Notes: generated by a model from the sequence alone, not told the origin. Positions 25,602 through 35,020 are shown, counted from the stretch's first letter. The stretch is 64,000 nucleotides of DNA from Bin125 sp026705025 (GCA_026705025.1 JAPPBN010000003.1:68781-132780); one strand, 5' to 3'. Program-made: numbers and translations.

Positions 25602-26498
25602 TTAAGGGGTGGTTGCGGTGGTTTGGGCGAGGAGGGCGTCTCTCTTTTCGACGAGGCGGAGGGCTCGTTGGCGTTGGGGGTGCCAGGGGTTGTGTTGGGG
25701 GTAGTCGTTGAGCCAGTCTCGGTGGCTGAGGAGGTCCTGGAGTTGTCGTTCGACCTCGTCGAGGGCCTGTTGGAGTTCGGGTGGTGGTGATTTGGGGTCG
25801 GAATCGGCTGAAGTGGCGTCCTGGGCTGGGTTTGGGGTGGATTTCTGTTCGGCTGTGTTCGGTTCTGTTCGGGTGGGATCGGGTTCGGTTGGTTGCGGGC
25901 GGCCCCCTCCGTCGCTGCGCGACACCCCCGCATCAGGTGCGGGGCAGGCTTCCCCCGGAGCGGGAGGTCTCAGGTCTTGTTCGTCTGCGTTCGGTTGTGT
26001 TCGGCTGGATTCGGGGATGAAGGCGAGGGGTTGGTCGGGGTCGGGTGCTTCGGAGGCGGGTGCGGGCTGCTGCATCTGTTCGGTTTCTTCTGGGGTGGGC
26101 GGGTGCAGGCGGTCGGCTTTGGGGTAGCGGGCGCCGTAGCGGTCGACGGCGACGCCGCCCTGCAGGAGTTCGGCGGAGCGGTCTGATTCGTCGCGGCGGA
26201 TCTGGGGGAGGGCGGAGAGCAGCAGGCGCAGTTCGTGCAGGTCGGCGCGGCGCTGCTCGTGGAGGGGGTCGTCGGGGTTGGCGAAGTGGATGAGGTGGTC
26301 GACGATCTGGTCGGCGGCGAGCTCCTGGATGAGGTCTGAACGGAAGAGTTCGTAGTCCCTGAGGTAGGCGTGGACGGTGGAGACGGAGCACTGCATGCGC
26401 TCGGCGATCTGGCGCATGGTGAGTCCCTGCATGCGGAGTTGTTGGGCTTCGAGGATGCGGGCGCGGCGGGCGGGGTTGGGGTAGTGGGGGAAGGACAT
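25602..26498 (-). CDS. HTH-domain protein with proline-rich low-complexity middle
   Basis: Function unknown, probably DNA binding. Residues 10-50 form a homeodomain-like HTH: QGLTMRQIAERMQCSVSTVH followed by AYLRDYELFR, like the start of site-specific recombinases or transposase-associated HTHs. A helical stretch with LHELRLLLSALPQIRRDES follows. Residues 130-230 are Pro/Glu/Thr/Ser-rich with repeated N-P/E-P-D patterns, and 178-203 are encoded by a palindromic repeat copy. The C-terminus has a coiled coil (LQQALDEVERQLQDLLSHRD). It may be a stripped-down phage or transposon packaging/recombination protein, but nothing around it supports that. Confidence 0.7.
   Translation of the reverse strand: MSFPHYPNPARRARILEAQQLRMQGLTMRQIAERMQCSVSTVHAYLRDYELFRSDLIQELAADQIVDHLIHFANPDDPLHEQRRADLHELRLLLSALPQIRRDESDRSAELLQGGVAVDRYGARYPKADRLHPPTPEETEQMQQPAPASEAPDPDQPLAFIPESSRTQPNADEQDLRPPAPGEACPAPDAGVSRSDGGGRPQPTEPDPTRTEPNTAEQKSTPNPAQDATSADSDPKSPPPELQQALDEVERQLQDLLSHRDWLNDYPQHNPWHPQRQRALRLVEKRDALLAQTTATTP
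25893..25968. repeat. Two-hairpin palindromic repeat (family C) inside the HTH gene
   Basis: GGCCCCCTC, then hairpin GTCGctgcGCGAC, then CCCCGCAtcaggTGCGGGG, then CAGGCTTCCCCC. The same module appears at 28139, 51375 (inverted), 51433 and 61851. It keeps the reading frame open. Confidence 0.75.
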
Positions 26499-26657
26499 GT
26501 TCGGGAGCTCCTTTGCTGAGGGCTGACTGGTTTCTTACATCGTATGTATGTTCTGTTACGGTGGTGTGGGTGGGGTTGTGTTGCTGTTGACGTTGGGGGA
26601 TGGAGACGTGGCTGCTTACGGCGGGTGTTCCGGGAGGGAGGGCGGGGCGCGGGTGGT

Positions 26658-26704
26658 GATCGCGGTCTGGGCCCCGCGTCAAGCGCGGGGCATCGGAAGG
26701 GGAG
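26658..26704. repeat. Palindromic repeat, family B copy 1
   Basis: GATCGCGGTCTGG followed by stem GCCCCGCGtcaagCGCGGGGC and CATCGGAAGG. Other copies are at 26750, 63607 and 63699; the stem bases differ between copies in a compensating way. Confidence 0.8.
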
Positions 26705-26749
26705 GGGGTGTGCGGGGCGTCGGGAAAGGGGGCGTCGTCGGAGTAGGAC

Positions 26750-26815
26750 ATCGCGGGCTGGGCCCCGCGTCCCCTGTTCAAGCCAGGGGCAGGCAAGTGC
26801 GGGGCATCGGAGGGA
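26750..26815. repeat. Palindromic repeat, family B copy 2 with a nested hairpin
   Basis: Same outer arms as copy 1, but the loop carries an extra hairpin CCCCTGTTCAAGCCAGGGG, also seen in nearly the same form at 25510. Confidence 0.75.
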
Positions 26816-26863
26816 GGGAGAGGGGGGCGGAGGGGGATCTTGATCTGGGGGTGTGGTTGGGCT

Positions 26864-29371
26864 CTAGCCTGAGGCGGCGACGTCGTCCATGGTTCCGCTG
26901 ATTCCTCGCTTGACCAGGGATTGGTACTCGGCCTCGGTCATGCCCAGTTCCTGGGCGAAGACTTCGAATGAGTGCTCGCCGACGCAGGGCGAGGGCCTGA
27001 GTTTGCGATCTTCCGGGCCGCTCAGTCGCCAGGGCGCGCCGGGCAGCCACGATTCGCCGACCTCGGGATGGTCGACCGACTGGATGAATCCACTGGACAG
27101 GTAGGTCGGATCGGGGTCGGCGAACTGGTCGTACGGCCGGGAGACCCGTGCCGCGTCCAGGCCGGCCGCCAGCAAGCGCTGTTCGAGCGCATCCGACTGT
27201 TGATCGGTAGTCCAGGCCGTGATGATCTGGTCCAGCTCGCCCTCATTGCTCTTACGCAGCGCAGTGGTCGAGAATTTGGGATCATCCACCAATTCGGCCA
27301 GCCCGAGTTCCTGACCGAGCGCGCGCCACTCGGACTCGGTTGCGACCGAGATGGCGATCCACTCATCCTCACCGGCGCAGGGGTAGATGTTATGTGGAGC
27401 TCGCTGCCGGTCATGATTGCCGATCGGGACCGGCATTCGTCCGGTGGCGTCGAATTCGGCGATCGCGTCGCCGACGACCACGCCCATCGCCTCGAGCATG
27501 GCCACATCGATCCGCTGGGGTCCATTGACGCGCTCTCTCCGGGCCAGGGCGGCGATGATGGCGGCGGTCATCGAGTAGCCGGAAATGGAGTCCGGGAAGA
27601 GTCCGCCGGTGTTCATGCCCGGATCGCCTTCGTATCCGTGGATTGACGAGAGTCCGGACATCGGCTCGGTGGTGGCGCCGTTCGCGGGGTAGGAGGAGAA
27701 CGGGCCGGTGACGCCGTAGCCGGAGATCGAAGCGAGGATGACGTCGGAACGCTTCTCCGCCAGCGAGTCGAGGGTGATGCCCCAGCCGTCGAGGACGCCG
27801 GGGCGGAAGTTCTCGCAAATGATGTCGAAGTTGGGCATCATCCGCCAGAAGATGTCCTTGCCTTCGTCGGTGCTGAGGTCGAGCGTGATCCCGCGCTTGT
27901 TCAGATTGACCGCGTTGTAGACGCCCTGGAGGTTGACGGGGTGTTGGGTCTTCGAGTCGTCGCGGATTGCGTCGGGCACCCAGGGTCGGAGCAGCCGCCA
28001 GATGTCGACGCGTCGAAGCGCTTCAATCTGGACCACGTCCGCGCCGAGGAATGCCAGCAGTTCTGTCGCGAACGTGCCGCTCCAGGCCTGGGTGAAGGTG
28101 AGGACGCGGACGCCGTCGAGGGGGCCACTCAGGGAGCGGGAACCCCCCTCTGCCTTCGGCATCTCCCCCCGCTTCGCGGGGGGAGAAAAGACCTTGCTAT
28201 CACTCTCACGGGAACGTGGAGAGATTTCATCGGGCAACGGAGAGGAAGGCTGATTAGATGAGACGGCGTTCAGCTTTGGGGCCGGTGATTTCAGCGACCA
28301 ACTCGGCGGCGACATTGGATGCGGATCGCCCGAAGCGCGCACCGAGTTGCCGTCCAGTTTGGTTTCGACAATGAAGCCTCGCGCGTCGAACTGCTCGTTC
28401 TCGACGAGTTCGGGAATCGTCTGCATCACGCCCGAAATGCAGCGCAGCCGGGCCAGTTTGTGGAACAGGGGCCACTTCTCCATGGTGGGCAGCTCGCGCG
28501 CGACTCCGGCCATCACGGCGGAGAGATCCTTGGAGTAGCGGGCGTTGCGGGCTTGCAGGTCTTCACGCGCTCCCTGCTCGGGGAGATCGAAGAGGTCCAT
28601 TGCTTCGCGCCAGTTGTGCCAGTCGCCGAAGCCGAAGTTGATCCGCCCATCGGCGGCGTCCCAGAGCGGTCCCGGTTCGCCTCGCGGGCGACCGCCGGTT
28701 GCGCCGCGCGACCATCCGGTTCCCTGGTAGATCGCGCCGATTGACCAGGGGTAGACCGTGTGCGTCATGGCTTCGAGTTCGCGGACGTCGACGCGTTCGG
28801 GCGTGTTGGACTCGAAGCGGCGACGCAAGGCTGCGGATCCGGCCACGAAGCCGGCCAGGCCGCCCATGTAGCCGAACTGACGGGAGGGCAGGCTCAGCGG
28901 AGACTCATCGCGCAGAGCGTTCACGTAGGCCCAGCCGCAGCGGGCGTTGAGGGTCAGGTTGCTGCCCGGGGCGTCGGCCAGCGGGCCCTCGAGCCCGTGC
29001 GGCGTGACGGAGAGATGGACAGCGTCCGGTCGCATGTCGTCGAGGGGCCAGATCGGCAGATCGTTGTATCCGTCCGTGGTGATGACGATGTCTGCGACGA
29101 CGATCGAGTGTGCAGCGTCGGAGGGCTCGCTGATCACGAGGGAGCGTTTGTTCCAGTTGACGTAGGCGTGCAGGGCGGAGCGTTCGGGACCCGGAGCGTC
29201 GTTGAGGAACGGAGCTTCGTGCCGGAGCGGATGACCCTCGGGCGGTTCCAGCATGATGACATCGGCGCCGTGATCGGCGAAGAGGCGGGCCGCGAAGGCG
29301 CCGGACATGCGTCGGGAGAGATCGACGACGACCAGGCCCTCGTAGGCCGGAACCGGTGATGTGTCAGGCAC
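26864..29371 (-). CDS. Fused double CaiB/BaiF-type (family III) CoA transferase
   Basis: Two family III CoA transferase domains in one 835-aa chain. Domain 1 (about 10-360) starts YEGLVVVDLSRRMSGAFAAR and has ADVIMLEPPEGHPLR. Domain 2 (about 418-830) starts LDGVRVLTFTQAWSGTFATE and has LNLNKRGITLDLS-like sequence. In domain 2, GLFPDSISGYSMTAA contains the Asp expected as the catalytic residue (near 593); the matching segment of domain 1, LPSRQFGYMGGLAG, has no Asp, so domain 1 is probably inactive. The linker, residues about 395-411, is encoded by a palindromic repeat. Substrate unknown. Divergent from the GMC oxidoreductase gene. Confidence 0.88.
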   Translation of the reverse strand: MPDTSPVPAYEGLVVVDLSRRMSGAFAARLFADHGADVIMLEPPEGHPLRHEAPFLNDAPGPERSALHAYVNWNKRSLVISEPSDAAHSIVVADIVITTDGYNDLPIWPLDDMRPDAVHLSVTPHGLEGPLADAPGSNLTLNARCGWAYVNALRDESPLSLPSRQFGYMGGLAGFVAGSAALRRRFESNTPERVDVRELEAMTHTVYPWSIGAIYQGTGWSRGATGGRPRGEPGPLWDAADGRINFGFGDWHNWREAMDLFDLPEQGAREDLQARNARYSKDLSAVMAGVARELPTMEKWPLFHKLARLRCISGVMQTIPELVENEQFDARGFIVETKLDGNSVRASGDPHPMSPPSWSLKSPAPKLNAVSSNQPSSPLPDEISPRSRESDSKVFSPPAKRGEMPKAEGGSRSLSGPLDGVRVLTFTQAWSGTFATELLAFLGADVVQIEALRRVDIWRLLRPWVPDAIRDDSKTQHPVNLQGVYNAVNLNKRGITLDLSTDEGKDIFWRMMPNFDIICENFRPGVLDGWGITLDSLAEKRSDVILASISGYGVTGPFSSYPANGATTEPMSGLSSIHGYEGDPGMNTGGLFPDSISGYSMTAAIIAALARRERVNGPQRIDVAMLEAMGVVVGDAIAEFDATGRMPVPIGNHDRQRAPHNIYPCAGEDEWIAISVATESEWRALGQELGLAELVDDPKFSTTALRKSNEGELDQIITAWTTDQQSDALEQRLLAAGLDAARVSRPYDQFADPDPTYLSSGFIQSVDHPEVGESWLPGAPWRLSGPEDRKLRPSPCVGEHSFEVFAQELGMTEAEYQSLVKRGISGTMDDVAASG
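28139..28188. repeat. Two-hairpin palindromic repeat (family C) inside the CaiB gene linker
   Basis: GGAACCCCCCTCTGCCTTCG, then hairpin 1 GCCttcGGC, then CTCCCCCCGC-ttc-GCGGGGGGAG. Nearly identical to the copy at 61851, but translated in a different reading frame. Confidence 0.85.
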
Positions 29372-29495
29372 TCGTACGACGTCCCTCGTTGCGCTGGGCC
29401 GGTATGCGTCACGTTATCGGAAGATCCCGCCAACTCGAACCGATGCTGACCTAGCATCTAGCCACCGGCGGCGGTAGCCACAGGCGGAGGACTTC

Positions 29496-31025
29496 ATGAC
29501 GACGTATGACGACATCATCATCGGGGCCGGGTCTGCGGGGGCGGTGATTGCGGCCAGGCTGTCGGAGGATCCAAGCCGGCGGGTGTTGTTGTTGGAGGCC
29601 GGACCCGATTACACCCGAGTCGAAGACATGCCGAGGGACTTGCTCAAGCCCTGGGTCTCGTGGCGTGATCACGACTGGGGATTCAAGGCGAATGCGCGTC
29701 ATGGGCGCGAGTTCCCTCTGCACCGCGGCAAGGTGATGGGCGGTTCCTCAGCGGTCAACGGGACGATCGCATTGCGCGGCGTGCCGGGCGACTTCGAGTC
29801 GTGGGTAGCGATGGGTTGCGACGAGTGGGGCTTTGAGGACGTCTTGCCGTACTACCGGCGACTGGAGTCGGATCCCGAGGGCGGCGATTTCCACGGGCAG
29901 TCCGGTCCGGTGCCGATTGAGCGCGAGCCGTCGGGAAACTGGCAGCCGCTGCAGCGCGCCTTCTATGACGCCTGTCGCGACAACGGATTCGACGACGTCT
30001 GGGATCACAATCTGCCCGACGCAACCGGGGTTGGGCCGTGGCCACGAAATCGGAGCAACGGCAACCGGATCTCGACCAACATCGCCTATCTGCTCGGCAT
30101 TCGCGACCGGGAGAACCTGACCATCCGGCACGGCGTGCTGGTCAATCGCCTCAGCTTCGAGGACGACAGTGGCACTCGCGTGAATGGGGTCGTGCTCGGT
30201 GATGGCGAGGTCGTGAACGGCAGGCGGATCTGTGTCTCGGCCGGCTCGGCCGTCTCTCCGGCGATCCTGCTGCGCAGCGGAATCGGACCGGCGGAGAAAC
30301 TCTCGCCGCATGGCATTCAGCAGCGCGTGCCCTTGCCCGGGGTTGGCGAGAACCTGATCGACCACTTCGGCACCGGCGTCCAGGCGTTTCCGAAAGCGGA
30401 AGTCGTGCACGATCCGGACGTCGTCACGGAGGTCGGCGTGCGCTACACCGCGCCGGGCTCGGACCAGTTCAACGACATGCAGCTGGCCATCTCGACGATC
30501 TGGGACGAGGATCAGGTGCGCGGACTGACCGAAGCACCGCGACAGCATCCGTCGTTCGGAGTTGGCGCGGTGATCCAGCGGCCGTACTCGCGCGGATCGG
30601 TGACGCTGCGCTCGGCCGATCCGTCGGAGCAGCCGCAGCTCGACATGAACTACGCCGCACACCCCGAGGATCTGCGCCGGCTGACGGACGGCGCGCGGCT
30701 GTGTTGGGAGATCATGCACTCCGACGCGATCACGCCGTTCGTTGAGCGCGTGATCGCACCTCGGGCCTCGGTGATGGAGTCGGACAATGCGCTGGCCGAT
30801 TACATCCGTCGAACGACTTCGACGACCTGGCACATTTGCGGAACGGCGAAGATGGGTCCCTCGACGGATCCACTGGCTGTGACCGATCAGCGGGGCCGGG
30901 TCCACCAGGTCGAGAACCTGAGGGTCGCAGACGCGTCGATCATGCCGGACATCGTCAGCTGCAATACGAATCTGACGGCAATCATGATCGGCGAACGGGT
31001 GGCGGAGTCGATGCTGGGTGACTAG
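29496..31025 (+). CDS. GMC-family FAD oxidoreductase (choline/alcohol dehydrogenase-like)
   Basis: Flavoprotein oxidising an alcohol, substrate unknown. FAD motif IIGAGSAGAVIAARLSE at residues 6-22. GMC signature 1 is in RGKVMGGSSAVNGTIALRG, signature 2 in SAGSAVSPAILLRSGIGPA. The catalytic His is in TTWHICGTAKMG and the second active-site position is Asn in SCNTNLTAIMIGERVAE. 509 aa, normal. ATG at 29496 follows GGCGGAGG. Its stop overlaps the stop of the convergent MFS gene. Confidence 0.92.
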   Translation: MTTYDDIIIGAGSAGAVIAARLSEDPSRRVLLLEAGPDYTRVEDMPRDLLKPWVSWRDHDWGFKANARHGREFPLHRGKVMGGSSAVNGTIALRGVPGDFESWVAMGCDEWGFEDVLPYYRRLESDPEGGDFHGQSGPVPIEREPSGNWQPLQRAFYDACRDNGFDDVWDHNLPDATGVGPWPRNRSNGNRISTNIAYLLGIRDRENLTIRHGVLVNRLSFEDDSGTRVNGVVLGDGEVVNGRRICVSAGSAVSPAILLRSGIGPAEKLSPHGIQQRVPLPGVGENLIDHFGTGVQAFPKAEVVHDPDVVTEVGVRYTAPGSDQFNDMQLAISTIWDEDQVRGLTEAPRQHPSFGVGAVIQRPYSRGSVTLRSADPSEQPQLDMNYAAHPEDLRRLTDGARLCWEIMHSDAITPFVERVIAPRASVMESDNALADYIRRTTSTTWHICGTAKMGPSTDPLAVTDQRGRVHQVENLRVADASIMPDIVSCNTNLTAIMIGERVAESMLGD

Positions 31026-32713
31026 GGAACGCCCGACTTCTGGGGTCTGGCCGATGCCATATTGCGGGCCGCCAATCCAAGCGGGGTGGCGCCGTTTGGC
31101 GAGTCTTCGAACGTAGATGGGGTCGTCGCAGAGACGCTCGCCGGTGTATCGAGCGAGGTCGCCTGGACCTGGCGCTGGCGGCGGGGCACGAGGAACCAGC
31201 CGACGACTCCGGCAATGACGGCGAAGGTGATGCCGAAGAGGAAGGTCCGCTTGATCGCCTGGACGAAGGAATCGGTCAGCGTGCTTTGCACCTCTCCGAC
31301 GACGCCGGGGTCGAGGCCCGGCAGCAGGTGATAGGCCGCGCCGATCCCCGACGCCATGACATCCACCTCGGCAGTCGACAGCGGCAGATCGCTCAGGCCG
31401 TCTCGGACTCCGGAGGCGTACATGACTGCGGCGAAGCTGCCGAGGATGGCGATCGCCATCGTGCCGCCCAGCTCCTGGCCGGTCGTCGTCACGGCCGAGG
31501 CCTTGCCCGCCATGTCGACCGGGACGGCGGCCATCGAGGTATCGGTCGTCGCCGGCATGTGCAGTGACCCACCGATGCCCAACCAGGCCAGCGCCAGGCC
31601 GATGATCCAGTAGGGCGTGTCGACCGCCAGGACCAGGCCAAGCAGGAGCAGACAGCCGCCTCCGTGTATGGTCGGCGCCCAGAAGAGCAGGAAGCGGGGT
31701 CCGATCTTGGGCAGGATGAACCCTGCGATCGGCGCGCAGATGATCATCACGAGCGCCAGCGGCATCACCCGGAGGCCGCTTTCGGCAGCCGATACGCCCT
31801 GCACGAGCTGGAAGAACTGGGGCAGATAGAAGAGCAGCCCCATCAGCGCAAACATGATGAAGAACATGCCAACCATTGCGCCGACGAAGTCTCGCTGTTT
31901 GAAGAAGCCCAACGGCAACAGCGGCTGCTCGGCCCGCCGCTCAATCAGGATGAACACCGTGAGGGCGATCACAGCAGTGGTAATCGTGCCGACAATGACC
32001 GGATCGCCCCAGCCGCGCGGAATGCCCTCAATGATCGAAAAGACCAGCGCGACCATGCCGATGGTGCCCGTCACCGCGCCGGGCACGTCGAGTCTCGTGT
32101 GCTGCAGCGACCTGGTCGCCGGGACCAGGGTGAGCCCAACCAGCGACAACGCGGCAACCGGGGCCGGCACCCAGAACACGGCCGACCAGCTGATTTGATC
32201 AACCAGTGTTCCGCCGAGGAACGGACCGAGGGCCATGCCGATGCCCATCGACCCCATGTATATGCCGAACGCCTTGCTGCGATCCTTGCGCGGGAACACG
32301 GCCGTGAGCGTGGACAGGCCCTGAGGCAGGACCATCGCGCCACCGACGCCCTGCAACCCTCGGCCGACGATGAGCATTTCCGCGGTGGTCGAGAAGGCGA
32401 CGCCGATCGAAGCCGCGGTGAAGACGACAAGCCCGAGCATCAGCATCCGGCGACGGCCGAAGCGGTCGCCGAGCGCGCCGGAGAGCAGCAGCAGACCGCC
32501 GAAGAAGACCAGGTAGGCGTCCACCACCCAGAGCGATTGCGACTCGGTCATTTCGAAGTGGCGCTTCAGGGTCGGCAGCGCCGTGTTGACGATCGTCGCA
32601 TCAAGCATGACGATCGCCTGCGCGCCGGCAAGGACGAACAGGGTCAACCAGCGCCGTCGCGGGCTGACGTCGACCGATGCGACATGACCGTCGGCAGTGG
32701 GATTCACGACCAT
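31022..32713 (-). CDS. DHA2-family MFS drug efflux transporter (14 TM), copy 1
   Basis: Proton-driven exporter of the EmrB/QacA type in the cytoplasmic membrane. The N-terminus has VMLDATIVNTALP, motif A is GALGDRFGRRRML, and motif C region is LGPFLGGTLVDQI. About 14 hydrophobic segments. 563 aa with an additional Pro/Ser-rich tail. It resembles the next gene over its whole length (same loops such as RRAEQPLLPLGFFKQRDF), so the two are a tandem duplication. Orientation suggests cotranscription with the second copy and the DUF35 gene. Confidence 0.9.
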   Translation of the reverse strand: MVVNPTADGHVASVDVSPRRRWLTLFVLAGAQAIVMLDATIVNTALPTLKRHFEMTESQSLWVVDAYLVFFGGLLLLSGALGDRFGRRRMLMLGLVVFTAASIGVAFSTTAEMLIVGRGLQGVGGAMVLPQGLSTLTAVFPRKDRSKAFGIYMGSMGIGMALGPFLGGTLVDQISWSAVFWVPAPVAALSLVGLTLVPATRSLQHTRLDVPGAVTGTIGMVALVFSIIEGIPRGWGDPVIVGTITTAVIALTVFILIERRAEQPLLPLGFFKQRDFVGAMVGMFFIMFALMGLLFYLPQFFQLVQGVSAAESGLRVMPLALVMIICAPIAGFILPKIGPRFLLFWAPTIHGGGCLLLLGLVLAVDTPYWIIGLALAWLGIGGSLHMPATTDTSMAAVPVDMAGKASAVTTTGQELGGTMAIAILGSFAAVMYASGVRDGLSDLPLSTAEVDVMASGIGAAYHLLPGLDPGVVGEVQSTLTDSFVQAIKRTFLFGITFAVIAGVVGWFLVPRRQRQVQATSLDTPASVSATTPSTFEDSPNGATPLGLAARNMASARPQKSGVP

Positions 32714-32788
32714 CTCCGCCCAGGCATTGAGGTCGTTGACGTGACACTCATCGCGGACAGCGTAATCAAGCCGAATCGAAACTCGGCG

Positions 32789-34519
32789 CTATGGCGGGCC
32801 CGTCTTCTGTGGGCGTTGGAGCGCCATTGATCTGGCCTGTGGCGCGACTTCCCGTCGCCCCCCTGTTGGAGCCGGGGCCAGGCCATTGGCAGACAACCCG
32901 TTCGCGCTCGCCCCGTTCGTCGACATTGCTGCAGGCGCAGACGCCTGCTCGACCGGTTGGCCGCCCTCCCATTGCGCTTGCGTCTGGCGCTGGCGTTTGG
33001 GCACCAGGATCCAGCCAACGATGCCCGAGATCAGCGCGAAGATGACTCCGAATCTCATCGTGTCGGTGATCGCATCGACGAACGACTCACGCAGCACCAA
33101 CTGGGTCGGCATGAGCAGTGACTGGTCGAGCGTCGGCAATACCTGCTGCGCGGCCCCGATCCCGGTGGCGAGGATCTCGACCGACTCGTCCGCCAGGCCC
33201 AGCGGACCGAGTCCCGCGGTGACGCCTGAGGAGTACACGGCGGCGGCGAACGAGCCGAGGATGGCGATCGCCAAGGTGCCGCCGAGTTGGCGTCCCGCGT
33301 TGTTGACCGCCGACGCCTTGCCGGCCAGGTCAACGGGCACCGACGCCATCGCCGTGTCGGTCGTGGCGGGCATATGCATCGCGCCGCCCATGCCGAGGAA
33401 GGCCATCGTCAGGCCGATCATCCAGTAGGGCGTGTCGATGTCGAGGATGAAGCTGAATATCAACAGCGCCCCGGCCCCGTGAACTGCGGGGGCCCAGAAG
33501 AGCATCAGGCGCGGTCCGATTTTCGGCAACAACTTGGCAGCGACCGGCGCAAAGAACATCATCGCCAGAGCCAGGGGCATCAAGCGCGCGCCGCTCTCGG
33601 ACGCCGACATGCCCTGGACCAGCTGGAAGAACTGAGGCAGGTAGAACATGACGCCCATCAGGGCGAACATGATGAAGAACATTCCGACCATCGAGCCGGT
33701 GAAGTCGCGCTGCTTGAAGAAGGCCATGGGCAGCAAGGGCTGGTCCGTGCGCCGTTCGATGACGATGAACATCAGAGCCGAGACGATGGCGACGGCGAAC
33801 GAGCCGACGATCAGCGGGTCGGTCCAGCCCTTCTGGATACCCTCGATGATCGCAAAGACGATCGCGACCATCGCGATCGTTCCGGTGATCGCTCCCGGCA
33901 CATCCAGCTTGGTGTGCAACTGCGATCGAGACTCGGGGACCGCGGCCATACCGAACATGCACAGCGCCGCGATCGGAGCCGGTACCCAGAAGACCCCGGC
34001 CCAGCCGATCAGATCGACCAGCACGCCGCCGACCAGCGGGCCGAAGGCCATGCCGAAGCCCATCGCCCCCGCCCAGATTCCGATCGCGCGGCCTCGTTCC
34101 TCGCGCGGAAAGACGGCGGTCAAAATCGACAGCGTTTGCGGGATGACCAGCGCGCCGCCCAGTCCCTGCAGGCCGCGTCCGACGATCATGAAGTTGGCAT
34201 CGGGCGAGAAGGCGATGGCAATGGAAGCGACGACGAAGATCCCCATGCCGACGATCAGGATCTTGCGGCGTCCGAACCGGTCACCCAACGCGCCAGCCAA
34301 TAGGAGCAGTCCGCCGAAGATCACCATGTACGCGTCGACGACCCAGAGCGACTGGGCCTCCGACATCTCAAAGGCCCGCTTGATCGCGGGCATCGCCGTG
34401 TTGATGATCGTCGCATCGAGCTGGACCAGCATCTGGCTGCCCGCGAGGACGAGCAGGATTATCCAGCGCCGGCGCGACGTTGAGCTCGCCGATGGAGCAG
34501 CGGAGGCTTGAGTGGTCAT
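32789..34519 (-). CDS. DHA2-family MFS drug efflux transporter (14 TM), copy 2
   Basis: Paralogue of the neighbouring transporter. Motifs: VQLDATIINTAMP, motif A GALGDRFGRRKIL, motif C region FGPLVGGVLVDLI, and RRTDQPLLPMAFFKQRDF as in copy 1. 576 aa with an Ala/Gly/Asn-rich C-terminal tail. The start overlaps the stop of the DUF35 gene by 4 bp, so the three minus-strand genes form an operon DUF35-MFS-MFS. Substrates cannot be told from the sequence. Confidence 0.9.
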   Translation of the reverse strand: MTTQASAAPSASSTSRRRWIILLVLAGSQMLVQLDATIINTAMPAIKRAFEMSEAQSLWVVDAYMVIFGGLLLLAGALGDRFGRRKILIVGMGIFVVASIAIAFSPDANFMIVGRGLQGLGGALVIPQTLSILTAVFPREERGRAIGIWAGAMGFGMAFGPLVGGVLVDLIGWAGVFWVPAPIAALCMFGMAAVPESRSQLHTKLDVPGAITGTIAMVAIVFAIIEGIQKGWTDPLIVGSFAVAIVSALMFIVIERRTDQPLLPMAFFKQRDFTGSMVGMFFIMFALMGVMFYLPQFFQLVQGMSASESGARLMPLALAMMFFAPVAAKLLPKIGPRLMLFWAPAVHGAGALLIFSFILDIDTPYWMIGLTMAFLGMGGAMHMPATTDTAMASVPVDLAGKASAVNNAGRQLGGTLAIAILGSFAAAVYSSGVTAGLGPLGLADESVEILATGIGAAQQVLPTLDQSLLMPTQLVLRESFVDAITDTMRFGVIFALISGIVGWILVPKRQRQTQAQWEGGQPVEQASAPAAMSTNGASANGLSANGLAPAPTGGRREVAPQARSMALQRPQKTGPP

Positions 34520-34977
34520 GCCATGCGCCAGCGCGGCTGTACGAGATCGTCAGCCGTGCGTTCAAACACCACTCGCACGCGTGCGCCGATCGCCATCGCC
34601 CCCCCGAGCGGCGCGTCGACGACGGCGCCCATCAGTTTGATCTCGGGCATGTCGTCCAGTTCAACCAGGGCGACCACATAGGGACCGAATTCGCGCAAGG
34701 CGGGATGAGCGGGATGGACCACCTCGACCCAGGACCAGACGGTTCCGGTCCCAACAGATTCTTCCCATTCCATGTCGAAGGAGTAGCAGGTGTGGCAGTT
34801 GAGCTCCGGCGGAAACTGCCTGACGTCGCAGTCAGCACAGCCCTGGACCACCAGACGGCCCTCAGCAGCGGCGGCAAAGTAACCACCGTTGATCGGGTCT
34901 TCGGGATCCGGTGTCGTCATCCCCTCGGGAAAGAACGGAGCGTCGAGAAATTCTGCTCGATCCGGGCCACTAGTCAT
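34516..34977 (-). CDS. DUF35 / Zn-ribbon OB-fold protein (thiolase partner)
   Basis: Small acyl-CoA-binding accessory protein. LVVQGCADCDVRQFPPELNC followed by HTC gives the four-cysteine zinc ribbon (CxxC...CxxC), and the rest (VGTGTVWSWVEVVHPAHP, VALVELDDMPEIKLMGAV) is the OB fold. 153 aa from ATG 34977; a longer frame upstream is antisense to the hydrolase gene. DUF35 proteins normally bind thiolase-like enzymes such as the one at 36057-37268, from which this gene is separated by one plus-strand gene. Confidence 0.88.
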   Translation of the reverse strand: MTSGPDRAEFLDAPFFPEGMTTPDPEDPINGGYFAAAAEGRLVVQGCADCDVRQFPPELNCHTCYSFDMEWEESVGTGTVWSWVEVVHPAHPALREFGPYVVALVELDDMPEIKLMGAVVDAPLGGAMAIGARVRVVFERTADDLVQPRWRMA

Positions 34978-35020
34978 ATCGCGAGAGTAACGGGTATCCG
35001 AGCTTGTAGCCTGATCCGGC

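Larger units (their letters stand above)
26499..26863. other. Repeat-bearing intergenic region without a gene
   Basis: 365 bp between the HTH and CaiB genes, both on the minus strand. It holds two family B repeats (26658-26704, 26750-26815) and G-rich sequence. Open frames here are low-complexity and not believable. Confidence 0.6.
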
